NCBI RefSeq assembly: GCF_002269255.1
Contig: NZ_CP022823.1
Span: forward strand, 3,844,001-3,908,000
Direction of reading: 5' to 3'
Source of the DNA: Klebsiella quasivariicola
Lineage (GTDB): Bacteria; Pseudomonadota; Gammaproteobacteria; Enterobacterales; Enterobacteriaceae
DNA: 64,000 nucleotides
Part shown: in pieces, positions 50,006-58,711 of the stretch
How positions within the stretch are numbered: the first letter of the stretch is position 1
Layout of the letters: the number at the start of each line of letters is the position of its first letter
The notes under the pieces: model-generated
The model's database searches: none
Told to the model about the DNA's origin: nothing
The model's input: the letters and a program-made list of their open reading frames with translations, nothing else
Made by a program: the position numbers and the translations under genes

Positions 50006-50132
50006 CGTACACTTCCTATTTCACACAGCCTCTTTGTTGGCTGCACTCGCGCACCCCAGTCACATAGTGAACTATGCTCCTGGGGATGTTCTCGCTTGCC
50101 GCCTCGATGCTGCGCGAAATATTTTGTGTACG
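50006..50132. repeat. ERIC (enterobacterial repetitive intergenic consensus) element
   Basis: This is exactly 127 bp, the canonical ERIC length, bounded by inverted CGTACAC and GTGTACG. Its core hairpin (CCCCAG, CATAGT, ACTATG, CTGGGG) carries ATGCTCCTGGGGAT and GTGACTGGGGTG, the standard ERIC core. It sits in the bioB leader between the BirA operator and the bioB ribosome site. Confidence 0.92.
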
Positions 50133-50157
50133 TTTCATTGTAAGTAAGTTCAGTGTA

Positions 50158-50197
50158 GACTTGTAAACCTAAATGTTTTCAAAATGGTTTACAAGTC
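50158..50197. promoter_or_regulatory. BirA (biotin) operator between bioA and bioB
   Basis: Perfect 12-base arms GACTTGTAAACC and GGTTTACAAGTC flank 16 bases, matching the TTGTAAACC-N16-GGTTTACAA operator. Divergent bioA and bioBFCD promoters overlap it in E. coli and are repressed by biotinyl-AMP-bound BirA. Confidence 0.95.
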
Positions 50198-50201
50198 GCT
50201 T

Positions 50202-51491
50202 ATGACACTGGACGATCTCACCTTCGATCGGCGCCACATCTGGCACCCCTACACCTCTATGACTTCCCCCCTGCCGGTCTACCCGGTGGTTTCCGCCCAC
50301 GGTTGCGAGCTGTCCCTCGCCGGCGGCGAACAGCTGATTGACGGTATGTCCTCCTGGTGGGCGGCGATCCACGGTTACAATCACCCGCGCCTGAATGCGG
50401 CGATGAAAGCGCAGATCGACCAGATGTCGCACGTGATGTTCGGCGGGATCACCCATCCGTCGGCGGTGGCGCTGTGCCGCCAGCTGGTGGCGATGACCCC
50501 GCCATCGCTGGAGTGCGTTTTCCTCGCCGATTCCGGTTCGGTGGCGGTAGAGGTGGCGATGAAAATGGCGCTGCAGTACTGGCAGGCGAAAGGCCAGCCG
50601 CGCCGTCGATTCCTGACCTTCCGCAACGGCTATCACGGTGACACGTTCGGCGCGATGTCGGTCTGCGATCCGCAGAACTCGATGCACAGCCTGTGGCAGG
50701 GCTACCTGCCGGATAACCTGTTTGCCCCCGCGCCGCAAAGCCGCTTCGATGGCGAGTGGGATGAGCTGGATATGGTGCCGTTTGCCCGCCTGATGGCCGC
50801 GCATCGCCACGACATCGCCGCGGTGATCCTCGAACCGGTAGTCCAGGGCGCGGGCGGCATGCGCATGTACCACCCGGAGTGGCTGAAGCGAGTGCGTAAA
50901 ATGTGCGACCGGGAAGGGATTTTGCTGATCGCCGATGAGATTGCCACCGGCTTTGGCCGTACCGGCAAACTGTTCGCCTGCGAGCATGCCGGTATCTCCG
51001 CCGATATTCTGTGTCTGGGTAAAGCGCTGACCGGCGGCACCATGACCCTTTCCGCCGCCATCACCACCCGCGAGGTGGCAGAAACCATCAGCAATGGCGA
51101 AGCCGGCTGCTTTATGCACGGCCCCACCTTTATGGGCAATGCGCTGGCCTGCGCGGTGGCCAGCGAAAGCCTGCGCCTGCTGGAGAGCGGCGAATGGCAA
51201 CAGCAGGTGGCGGCGATTGAAGCCCAGCTGAAGGCCGAGCTGGCGCCGGCGCGCGAGTCAGAATGGGTCGCCGACGTGCGCGTACTGGGCGCGATTGGCG
51301 TGGTTGAAACCCGGCATCCGGTGAACATGGCCGCCCTGCAGCGCTTTTTCGTCGAACAGGGGGTGTGGATCCGCCCGTTTGGCCGCCTGATCTACCTGAT
51401 GCCGCCGTACATCATTACGCCCGGGCAGCTGACCCGCCTGACCCGTGCGGTCAACCTGGCCGTGCAGGACGAAACATTTTTTAGCGAATAA
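50202..51491 (+). CDS. bioA: Adenosylmethionine-8-amino-7-oxononanoate aminotransferase BioA
   Basis: This 429-residue PLP aminotransferase converts 8-amino-7-oxononanoate to diaminopelargonate using SAM as amino donor. Class III features are RHIWHPYTSM, DGMSSWWAAIHGYNHP, GSVAVEVAMKMALQYW, IADEIATGFGRTGK and the PLP lysine in LCLGKALTGGTMTLS. The ATG at 50202 (MTLDDLTFDRRH) gives the E. coli length; six upstream codons would lie inside the BirA operator. The start codon is only five bases from the operator arm. Confidence 0.96.
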   Translation: MTLDDLTFDRRHIWHPYTSMTSPLPVYPVVSAHGCELSLAGGEQLIDGMSSWWAAIHGYNHPRLNAAMKAQIDQMSHVMFGGITHPSAVALCRQLVAMTPPSLECVFLADSGSVAVEVAMKMALQYWQAKGQPRRRFLTFRNGYHGDTFGAMSVCDPQNSMHSLWQGYLPDNLFAPAPQSRFDGEWDELDMVPFARLMAAHRHDIAAVILEPVVQGAGGMRMYHPEWLKRVRKMCDREGILLIADEIATGFGRTGKLFACEHAGISADILCLGKALTGGTMTLSAAITTREVAETISNGEAGCFMHGPTFMGNALACAVASESLRLLESGEWQQQVAAIEAQLKAELAPARESEWVADVRVLGAIGVVETRHPVNMAALQRFFVEQGVWIRPFGRLIYLMPPYIITPGQLTRLTRAVNLAVQDETFFSE

Positions 51492-51561
51492 ATAGCGGAA
51501 TTGCGTCGTCGGGAAGGCTACACTTCTTTGTTAATCAGCGCATTATCAATGAGGATGAAGC

Positions 51562-52038
51562 ATGAAACTGATCAGTCACGATCTCCAGGACGGCGGCAAA
51601 CTGCCTAACCGTCACGTCTTCAACGGCATGGGCTACGATGGCGATAATATTTCACCGCACCTGATGTGGGACGACGTCCCCGCCGGAACTAAAAGCTTTG
51701 TGGTGACCTGCTACGATCCGGATGCGCCGACCGGCTCCGGCTGGTGGCACTGGGTGGTGGCTAACCTGCCTGCTGATACCCGCGTCCTGCCGCAGGGGGC
51801 CGGCTCCGGTCAGGCGGAGCTGCCGGAAGAGGCCGTTCAGACCCGCACCGATTTTGGTAAAGCGGGATACGGCGGCGCGGCGCCGCCAAAGGGCGAAACC
51901 CACCGCTACATTTTTACCGTCCACGCCCTGGATATCGATAAGATTGATGTCGATGCCGAGGCCAGCGGCGCGATGGTCGGCTTTAATGTCCATTTCCATT
52001 CGCTCGCCAGCGCTTCCATCACCGCCCTGTTCAGTTAA
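51562..52038 (+). CDS. ybhB: PEBP-family protein YbhB
   Basis: This 158-residue cytosolic protein of the phosphatidylethanolamine-binding/Raf kinase inhibitor family has the ligand-site motif CYDPDAPTGSGWWHWVVANLPADTRVLPQGAG and the second motif YGGAAPPKGETHRYIFTVHAL. Its cellular role in bacteria is unknown. GAGGAT precedes the ATG. It follows bioA by 70 bases on the same strand, as in E. coli. Confidence 0.93.
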   Translation: MKLISHDLQDGGKLPNRHVFNGMGYDGDNISPHLMWDDVPAGTKSFVVTCYDPDAPTGSGWWHWVVANLPADTRVLPQGAGSGQAELPEEAVQTRTDFGKAGYGGAAPPKGETHRYIFTVHALDIDKIDVDAEASGAMVGFNVHFHSLASASITALFS

Positions 52039-52044
52039 TCTTCC

Positions 52045-52073
52045 CCCGGATAGCGGCTTGCGCCTTATCCGGG
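52045..52073. repeat. REP-like palindrome after ybhB
   Basis: CCCGGATA and TATCCGGG close a REP-type imperfect hairpin with GCGGCTTGCGC centre. Confidence 0.8.
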
Positions 52074-52102
52074 CTACTCGCTATGGTCAGTGCCATTTGT
52101 AG

Positions 52103-52128
52103 CCCCGGTAAGCGCAGCGCCACCGGGG
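52103..52128. repeat. REP-like palindrome before the hutT stop
   Basis: CCCCGGT and ACCGGGG enclose AAGCGCAGCGCC. With the preceding copy it forms a paired REP cluster between the convergent ybhB and hutT genes. Confidence 0.75.
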
Positions 52129-52136
52129 GAGTTGCT

Positions 52137-53519
52137 TTACTGTTCGGTGACCACCTGCAGCGCGGTTTTACGCACCCGCGCATACCACACCACCGTCAGC
52201 AGCCCCAGCCAGACCAACCCGGCGATCAGCGCCATCCGCGTCTCGGCAAACATTCCCAGCACGGCGATGACCAGCCCCATAAACAGCAGCGTTAACAGCG
52301 GCGCCACCGGCCAGAACGGGATGGGGAATTCGATCTTACTGCGCTCTTCGGCCGACAATCCCCGGCGCATAGCGAAATGGGACAACAGGATCATCAGCCA
52401 CACCCACACCGTGGCGAATGCCGCCAGCGAGGCAATTAGCACAAATACCTGCTCAGGGATCAGATAGTTCAGCACTACCGCCGCCAGCAGGGCGCTGCCC
52501 ATGACCACCACCGTCATCCAGGGTACGCCGTTGCTGGCGATGCGCTGGAAGCTTTTCGGCGCCAGCCCCTCTTTCGACATCCCGTACATCATGCGCCCGG
52601 CGCCAAAAATATCGCTGTTAATCGCCGAGATACTGGCGCTGATCACAATGATATTGAGAATAGTCGCCGCCGCCGGGATCCCCAGGCCGTCGAAAATCAG
52701 CACAAACGGACTCCCCTGCTCGCCAAAGCTGTTCCACGGGAAAATCGCCATCAGCACCGCCAGGGTGCAGACGTAGAACAGAATAATCCGCAGCGGAATG
52801 GTATTGATGGCCTGCGGGATCACCTTCCGGGGATCTTTCGCTTCCGCGGCGGTGACGCCGATAATCTCCACCCCGCCGAAGGCGAACATCACGATACCGA
52901 GCGAGGCGATGACGCCCTGCCAGCCGTTAGGGGCAAAGCCGCCGTGGCTCCACAGGTTTTCCAGCCCGGTGGCCGGGAAGCTGTGGCCAAAGCCAAAGAA
53001 GATGATCCCCGCCCCCGCCAGCATCATGGCGATAATCGCCACCACCTTCACCAGCGACAGCCAGAACTCCATCTCACCGAACACCCGCACGTTGCACAGG
53101 TTCATGGCGCCGATAAAGAAGATGATGCTGAGGATCCAAATCCAGCGCGGTACATCGGGGTACCACAATCCCATATAGATACCGAATGCGGTGACGTCGG
53201 CCAGCGCCACGATCACCATTTCAAAGGTATAGGTCCAGCCGGTAATAAACCCGGCCAGCGGCCCGAGATACTGACGGGCGTAGCTGCCGAAGGAACCAGA
53301 AACCGGGTTGCGCACCGCCATCTCGCCCAGCGCGCGCATAACGATAAACACCGCCGCGCCACCGATGAGATAGGCCAGCAGTACCGCCGGACCCGCCGCC
53401 TTAATGGCGGATGCCGAACCGTAAAACAGCCCGGTGCCGATCGCGGAACCGAGCGCAATAAACCGAATGTGTCGGGCATTGAGCCCGCGCAGCAGATGTG
53501 GCTTGTGTTGTTGTTGCAT
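52137..53519 (-). CDS. hutT: Amino acid permease, probable histidine transporter HutT
   Basis: This 460-residue APC-superfamily permease has 12 predicted helices. It opens with the AAT family block GLNARHIRFIALGSAIGTGLFYGSASAI and continues with RNPVSGSFGSYARQYLGPLAGFITGWTY and ALGIVMFAFGGVEIIGVTAAEAKDPRK. It resembles ProY/HutT. It lies 98 bases downstream of hutH on the same strand, so histidine import as part of hutUHT is the natural reading. Substrate is inferred from context. Confidence 0.83.
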   Translation of the reverse strand: MQQQHKPHLLRGLNARHIRFIALGSAIGTGLFYGSASAIKAAGPAVLLAYLIGGAAVFIVMRALGEMAVRNPVSGSFGSYARQYLGPLAGFITGWTYTFEMVIVALADVTAFGIYMGLWYPDVPRWIWILSIIFFIGAMNLCNVRVFGEMEFWLSLVKVVAIIAMMLAGAGIIFFGFGHSFPATGLENLWSHGGFAPNGWQGVIASLGIVMFAFGGVEIIGVTAAEAKDPRKVIPQAINTIPLRIILFYVCTLAVLMAIFPWNSFGEQGSPFVLIFDGLGIPAAATILNIIVISASISAINSDIFGAGRMMYGMSKEGLAPKSFQRIASNGVPWMTVVVMGSALLAAVVLNYLIPEQVFVLIASLAAFATVWVWLMILLSHFAMRRGLSAEERSKIEFPIPFWPVAPLLTLLFMGLVIAVLGMFAETRMALIAGLVWLGLLTVVWYARVRKTALQVVTEQ

Positions 53520-53570
53520 ATACAGGTGTCCTGATTTTTTTATATGACGACAAATATGCGATGTAGGGCG

Positions 53571-53594
53571 GTCGGGGGAATGACGTCCCCCGAC
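53571..53594 (-). other. Stem-loop between hutH and hutT
   Basis: GTCGGGGGA and TCCCCCGAC form a perfect 9-bp stem with a 6-nt loop. No T run follows, so partial termination or mRNA processing between hutH and hutT is more likely than full termination. Confidence 0.55.
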
Positions 53595-53617
53595 GCGGGT
53601 ACAGAGAACAACGGTGA

Positions 53618-55144
53618 TTAATGCAGTACGGCAGGCAGCAGACGCGTCAGGTGACGGGCCGCCAGAAGCGCAATGGCGTTATCGATATCCGGGGCGAAGT
53701 AGCGATCCTGCGTATAGTGCGGCACGCGTTCGCGCAGCAGATGACGCGCCTCTTCCAGCAGCGGACTGGTGGTCAGCCCTTCGCGCATATCCAGCCCCTG
53801 CGCCGCCGCCAGCCACTCGACGGCCAGCACCCCACGGGTGTTTTCCGCCATCGCCCACAGGCGACGACCGGCAGCCGGCGCCATCGAGACGTGGTCTTCC
53901 TGGTTCGCGGAAGTTGGCAGGCTGTCAACGCTATGCGGGTGCGACAGCGCTTTGTTTTCACTGGCTAACGCCGCCGCCGTGACCTGGGCGATCATAAAGC
54001 CGGAGTTGACGCCGCCATTTTTGACGAGGAACGGCGGCAGCTGCGACATATGGCTGTCCATCATCAGCGCGATACGGCGCTCGGAGAGTGAGCCGATTTC
54101 CGCGATCGCCAGCGCGATATTATCCGCCGCCATCGCTACCGGTTCGGCATGGAAGTTACCGCCGGAGATGACGTCATTTTCAGCGGCAAAGACCAGCGGG
54201 TTATCGGAGACCGCATTCGCTTCGGCTAACAGTACTTCCGCCGCCTGGCGGATCTGCGTCAGGCAGGCGCCCATCACCTGCGGCTGACAGCGCAGAGAGT
54301 ACGGATCCTGCACCTTGGCGCAGTTATGGTGCGACTGCGAAATCGCGCTGTCATCGGTCAACAGGTGGCGATACAGCGCCGCCGCATCAATCTGGCCACG
54401 CTGGCCGCGTACCTCATGAATACGCGCATCGAACGGACGACGCGAACCCAGCGCCGCTTCGGTGGTTAACGCCCCGCAAACGACCGCGGAGGCGAACAGA
54501 TCTTCGGCTTCGAACAGGCCGCGCAGCGCAAAAGCCGTCGACGCCTGGGTGCCGTTCAGCAGCGCCAGACCTTCTTTCGCCGCCAGGGTAATCGGCTCCA
54601 GCCCCACCTGACGCAGCGCGTCCGTCGCCGGCAGCCATTCGCCGCCGCGTACCCGCGCTTTGCCTTCGCCCAGCAGCGTCAGCGACATATGCGCCAGCGG
54701 CGCGAGGTCGCCGGAGGCGCCGACGGAACCTTTCGCCGGGATCCACGGCGTCACGCCGGCATTGACCAGGCCAATCAGCGCCTGGATCACGCTCAAGCGG
54801 ATCCCGGAGAAGCCGCGGGACAGGCTGTTAATCTTCAGCACCATAATCAGGCGCGCCAGGTCATCGTCCAGCGGCTCGCCAACGCCCGCCGCATGGGATA
54901 ACACCAGCGAACGCTGCAGATTCTCCAGATCTTCCGTCGAGATACGGGTCTGGGCCAGCAGGCCAAAACCGGTGTTAATACCGTAGGCGGTCCGCCCTTC
55001 GGCAAGGATGGCGTTAACGCAGGCCACGCTCTCATCGATTGCCGCAAACGCGCTGCTATCGAGGGTGATGTTCAGCGGGTGGCTGTAAACTTCGCGGAGC
55101 TGCGACAGGCTCAGTTGCCCCGGAATGAGCGTTAAAGATTTCAT
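53618..55144 (-). CDS. hutH: Histidine ammonia-lyase HutH
   Basis: This 508-residue enzyme deaminates histidine to urocanate, the first hut step. The self-processing Ala-Ser-Gly that forms the MIO prosthetic group lies in GSVGASGDLAPLAHMSL (about residues 140-145). Further family blocks are YGINTGFGLLAQTRI, VSDNPLVF with GGNFHAEPVA, and SANQEDHVSM. It overlaps hutU by four bases. Confidence 0.96.
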   Translation of the reverse strand: MKSLTLIPGQLSLSQLREVYSHPLNITLDSSAFAAIDESVACVNAILAEGRTAYGINTGFGLLAQTRISTEDLENLQRSLVLSHAAGVGEPLDDDLARLIMVLKINSLSRGFSGIRLSVIQALIGLVNAGVTPWIPAKGSVGASGDLAPLAHMSLTLLGEGKARVRGGEWLPATDALRQVGLEPITLAAKEGLALLNGTQASTAFALRGLFEAEDLFASAVVCGALTTEAALGSRRPFDARIHEVRGQRGQIDAAALYRHLLTDDSAISQSHHNCAKVQDPYSLRCQPQVMGACLTQIRQAAEVLLAEANAVSDNPLVFAAENDVISGGNFHAEPVAMAADNIALAIAEIGSLSERRIALMMDSHMSQLPPFLVKNGGVNSGFMIAQVTAAALASENKALSHPHSVDSLPTSANQEDHVSMAPAAGRRLWAMAENTRGVLAVEWLAAAQGLDMREGLTTSPLLEEARHLLRERVPHYTQDRYFAPDIDNAIALLAARHLTRLLPAVLH

Positions 55145-56829
55145 TTAGCGTTCCCCTGCGTTGCCGCAACCATCGGAAGATTCAGACCCTGTTCCGCCGC
55201 ACATTCAATGGCGATATCGTAACCCGCATCGGCATGACGCATCACGCCGGTCGCCGGGTCGTTATGCAGGACGCGAGCGATACGCGCCGCCGCTTCATCG
55301 GTACCATCACAGACGATAACCATCCCGGAGTGCTGCGAGAAGCCCATGCCTACGCCGCCGCCGTGGTGCAACGACACCCAGGTCGCGCCGCTGGCGGTGT
55401 TAAGCAGGGCGTTGAGCAGCGGCCAGTCGGATACCGCATCCGAGCCGTCGCGCATGGCCTCGGTTTCGCGGTTCGGGCTGGCGACGGAGCCGGAATCAAG
55501 GTGATCGCGGCCAATGACGATCGGCGCGGAGACTTCGCCGCTACGCACCATTTCGTTAAAGGCCAGCCCCAGCTTCTGCCGCCACTCCAGACCGACCCAG
55601 CAGATACGCGCCGGCAGTCCCTGGAAGCTGATGCGCTCGCGCGCCATATCCAGCCAGTGGTGCAGATGCTGATCATCTTTAATGATCTCTTTCACTTTCG
55701 CGTCGGTTTTGTAGATATCCTGCGGATCGCCGGACAGCGCCACCCAACGGAACGGGCCGATACCGCGGCAGAACAGCGGGCGGATATACGCCGGCACGAA
55801 GCCCGGGAAATCGAAGGCGTTGCTGACGCCCATTTCCTGCGCCATCTGGCGGATGTTGTTGCCGTAGTCGAAGGTTGGTACGCCCATTTCATTAAAGGCC
55901 AGCATCGCCTGAACGTGGTCGGCCATCGAGCGTTTGGCCGCCAGAATAGTGCCCTGCGGATCGGATTCGGCTTTCTGCTGATACTCTTCCCAGCTCCAGC
56001 CTTTCGGCAGATAGCCGTGCAGCGGGTCGTGGGCGCTGGTCTGGTCGGTGACCATATCCGGGCGCACGCCGCGTTTCACCAGTTCCGGAACGATATCCGC
56101 GGCGTTGCCGCACAGCGCGATGGAGATAGCGCGGCCTTCGGCGGTATATTTTTTGATGCGCGCCAGGGCGTCATCCAGAGAAGTGGCCTGTTCATCCACG
56201 TAGCGGGTACGCAGACGGAAATCGATGCGGCTCTGCTGACATTCAATGTTCAGCGAGCAGGCGCCGGCCAGCGTCGCGGCCAGCGGCTGCGCGCCGCCCA
56301 TACCGCCCAGACCGGCAGTTAACACCCAGCGGCCTTTCAGGTTGCCCTGATAGTGCTGGCGACCCGCTTCGACGAAGGTTTCGTAGGTGCCCTGTACGAT
56401 GCCCTGGCTACCGATGTAGATCCAGCTGCCGGCGGTCATTTGGCCGTACATCGCCAGCCCTTTGGCATCCAGTTCGTTGAAGTGTTCCCAGGTGGCCCAG
56501 TGCGGAACCAGGTTGGAGTTAGCGATCAGCACGCGCGGCGAGTTTTCATGCGTTTTAAAGACGCCGACCGGTTTACCGGACTGCACCAGCAGGGTCTCAT
56601 CGCTTTCCAGGTTTTTCAGCGCCTTCACGATAGCGTCATAGCATTCCCAGTTGCGCGCAGCGCGACCAATACCGCCATAGACCACCAGCTCATGCGGGTT
56701 TTCGGCGACATCGGGATCGAGGTTATTCATTAACATACGCAGCGGCGCTTCGGTCAACCAGCTCCTGGCGGTCAGCGTCGTGCCTCTCGGGGCTCGGACG
56801 TCCAGCTGGCGATATTTGCTTTGCGACAT
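55141..56829 (-). CDS. hutU: Urocanate hydratase HutU
   Basis: This 562-residue NAD-dependent enzyme converts urocanate to imidazolonepropionate. Landmarks are YGGIGRAARNWECYDAIV, TAGSWIYIGSQGIVQGTYETF, the nucleotide-binding GLGGMGGAQPLAATLAG, the active-site Cys in AYIRPLFCRGIGPFRWVALSG and DHLDSGSVASPNRETE. The ATG at 56829 (MSQSKYRQLDVRAP) follows AGGAGA; 14 extra upstream codons are rejected because they run into the promoter. It heads hutUH(T), controlled by HutC, NAC and probably CRP sites. Confidence 0.96.
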   Translation of the reverse strand: MSQSKYRQLDVRAPRGTTLTARSWLTEAPLRMLMNNLDPDVAENPHELVVYGGIGRAARNWECYDAIVKALKNLESDETLLVQSGKPVGVFKTHENSPRVLIANSNLVPHWATWEHFNELDAKGLAMYGQMTAGSWIYIGSQGIVQGTYETFVEAGRQHYQGNLKGRWVLTAGLGGMGGAQPLAATLAGACSLNIECQQSRIDFRLRTRYVDEQATSLDDALARIKKYTAEGRAISIALCGNAADIVPELVKRGVRPDMVTDQTSAHDPLHGYLPKGWSWEEYQQKAESDPQGTILAAKRSMADHVQAMLAFNEMGVPTFDYGNNIRQMAQEMGVSNAFDFPGFVPAYIRPLFCRGIGPFRWVALSGDPQDIYKTDAKVKEIIKDDQHLHHWLDMARERISFQGLPARICWVGLEWRQKLGLAFNEMVRSGEVSAPIVIGRDHLDSGSVASPNRETEAMRDGSDAVSDWPLLNALLNTASGATWVSLHHGGGVGMGFSQHSGMVIVCDGTDEAAARIARVLHNDPATGVMRHADAGYDIAIECAAEQGLNLPMVAATQGNAK

Positions 56830-56874
56830 CGGGGTTTCTCCTGACAATGAACGTTGTTTACGTAGATACATATA

Positions 56875-56888
56875 CTTGTCTATACAAG
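56875..56888 (-). promoter_or_regulatory. HutC operator of hutUH
   Basis: CTTGTCTATACAAG is a near-perfect palindrome matching known HutC sites. It lies about 50 bases upstream of hutU inside the promoter region. A near-copy precedes hutI. Confidence 0.85.
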
Positions 56889-56917
56889 CATGTGCAAGCC
56901 AGGATTTAACAGAAATG

Positions 56918-56950
56918 ATACAATTTTGTTATATTGCGTCAGCAATCACG
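56918..56950 (-). promoter_or_regulatory. NAC site and CRP-like site upstream of hutU
   Basis: On the minus strand ATAACAAAATTGTAT (56918-56932) fits the NAC consensus ATA-N6-TNGTAT. An adjacent TGCGT-N6-TCACG (56935-56950) is a weak CRP match. The two centres are 17.5 bases apart, like the -64 and -81.5 positions reported for the Klebsiella aerogenes hutUH promoter. This predicts activation by nitrogen limitation or by catabolite signals. Confidence 0.75.
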
Positions 56951-56971
56951 TTTTGCTGACGCCAGTGTGGA

Positions 56972-57697
56972 TCAGGAGCCAAAGCGGCCCTGCAGACGAT
57001 AACGGCTACCGGGGAACAGCAGGCGCGCGTGGGAGACGATGTGAGTTGTCGACCAGGTGCGGCGACGGATCAGCAGGCACGGATCGTGGGCGTGAATATG
57101 CAGCAGGGCACACTCTTCCGCCGTGGCCTGCACCGCTTCAACAATATGTTCACCTTCGGTTAACGGCGCGATCAGCGACAGATAATCATGCGGCGTGGTG
57201 GCGGTGTAGTCCTGATGCAGATAGTCCGGTACCACCGCGGCATTCACACAGCGATCTTCGATTTGCACCGGGACGTCGTTTTCGTAATGCACCATCAGCG
57301 AGTGAAAGATACGGGTACCTTCCGCGACGCTGAGCGCCGTCGCCTGAATATGATCCGCCCGGGTCTCCTCCAGCAGGAGCACCTCACAGCGGTGCTGATG
57401 GTGACGGGCAACAATTTCCGCCGCAATGCTGCGCACTTCAAACAGCGCCGACTGCCCTTTCGGCTCGGCGACAAAGGTTCCCACCCCTTGCAACCTGACC
57501 AGCAGGCCTTCATCCGTCAGCTCGCGCAGCGCGCGGTTGATGGTCATGCGGCTGAAGCCGAACTGCGCCACCAGCTCGGCTTCCGAAGGGATACGGTCAT
57601 GTGGTCGCCAGACGCCGCTGTGGATCTTTTCACCGATAGCCTGCTTCACCTTCTCATAAAAAGGCGCGGGCGCGGAACGGGGTTGCTGTGAAAACAT
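56972..57697 (-). CDS. hutC: GntR-family repressor HutC
   Basis: This 241-residue repressor of hut genes responds to urocanate. The N-terminal GntR winged helix is PFYEKVKQAIGEKIHSGVWRPHDRIPSEAELVAQFGFSRMTINRALRELTDEGLLVR; a UTRA ligand domain follows, with IFHSLMVHYENDVPVQIEDRCVN. I prefer the ATG at 57697 (MFSQQPRS) over one seven codons upstream. It follows hutG by 57 bases as last gene of hutIGC, so it lies under its own control. Confidence 0.93.
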   Translation of the reverse strand: MFSQQPRSAPAPFYEKVKQAIGEKIHSGVWRPHDRIPSEAELVAQFGFSRMTINRALRELTDEGLLVRLQGVGTFVAEPKGQSALFEVRSIAAEIVARHHQHRCEVLLLEETRADHIQATALSVAEGTRIFHSLMVHYENDVPVQIEDRCVNAAVVPDYLHQDYTATTPHDYLSLIAPLTEGEHIVEAVQATAEECALLHIHAHDPCLLIRRRTWSTTHIVSHARLLFPGSRYRLQGRFGS

Positions 57698-57754
57698 AGC
57701 CTGGCTTTCCTTTTGCAAAATGGGCGGCGAAGTCCCCAGAATATACCGGAATGG

Positions 57755-58711
57755 CTACTGCCACCAATGGGCGATTTGCCATGCCAGACGGGCCGCCGCG
57801 CGGGCGCCCTGTCCGTCGATGTCAAACTGCGGATTAAACTCGACCAAATCCACCGCCTGTAGCTTACCGCTGCGGCACAACGGCTCAACGATCCGCAGCA
57901 GGGTCGCCAGCGGCACCCCCAGCGCCGCCGGGGCCGACACCGCCGGCATTTCACGCGCCGGCAGCACGTCGAGATCGATGGTCAGATACAGACGGTCGAA
58001 TTGCGCGATATTGCGCTCAAGCTCCGGCAACACGCAGGTTTCGAAGGCCGCCAGCACCTGCAGATCCTCAACGATAGCCACCTGGCGGCGCGCCGCTTCA
58101 TCCCACAGCGCCTGGGTATTCGCCGCCCGGCTCACGCCGATGCAGGTATAGTGAAAACCTCGCTGCTGCGCCTCGCACTCCAGCGCCAGCTGGCGGAACG
58201 GCGTCCCGGAGCTGGCGCATTCGGCAAAGCGTAAATCCAGATGCGCGTCGAGATTAATAATGCCCACATTTTCGCCCGGGAAGGCATCCAGTACCCCAGC
58301 GCCGTGGCCGAAGGCCGTCTCGTGGCCGCCGCCCAGCACCAGCGTGCGTTTGCCGGCGCGTTGACAGGCGGCCACCGCCTCGCGCAGCGCCTGATGCGCG
58401 GCTTCTAACTGTTCACCGTCGACGCTAATCGTGCCCATATCCACGCAGCGGTCATGGCCCTGATGGCTGGCCATATTGGCCAACGCCCGGCGCAGCGTTT
58501 CCGGACCATGTCCGGCGCCGGTACGCCCTTTATTACGCCGGACGCCTTCGTCGCAGGCGAAGCCGAGCAGCGCGATATCACCGGACATCTCCTGCGGCGC
58601 GAAGCGTTCCGCGCGGGCGATGGTCTGGAACAGGCGCAGCGCATTGGGCGCTTCCGCGCTATCATCACGCCCCTGCCAGAGACTGGCGGGCGTAGCTTGC
58701 CACAGCATCAT
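57755..58711 (-). CDS. hutG: Formimidoylglutamase HutG
   Basis: This 318-residue ureohydrolase/arginase-fold enzyme splits formiminoglutamate into glutamate and formamide. The Mn-binding motifs are LGGGHETAFGHG, IINLDAHLDLRF and LTIDLDVLPAREMPAVSAPAALG. The ATG at 58711 overlaps the hutI stop (ATGA), supporting it over the next ATG codon; AGGAG lies upstream. Confidence 0.94.
   Translation of the reverse strand: MMLWQATPASLWQGRDDSAEAPNALRLFQTIARAERFAPQEMSGDIALLGFACDEGVRRNKGRTGAGHGPETLRRALANMASHQGHDRCVDMGTISVDGEQLEAAHQALREAVAACQRAGKRTLVLGGGHETAFGHGAGVLDAFPGENVGIINLDAHLDLRFAECASSGTPFRQLALECEAQQRGFHYTCIGVSRAANTQALWDEAARRQVAIVEDLQVLAAFETCVLPELERNIAQFDRLYLTIDLDVLPAREMPAVSAPAALGVPLATLLRIVEPLCRSGKLQAVDLVEFNPQFDIDGQGARAAARLAWQIAHWWQ

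Noticed and set aside
49990..50046. Longer bioB N-terminus upstream of 49989
   Set aside because: The extra codons are ERIC sequence; the ATG at 49989 has a ribosome site and aligns with E. coli BioB.
55234..56322. 362-codon plus-strand frame opposite hutU
   Set aside because: It lies wholly within hutU on the other strand, with no domain and no ribosome site.
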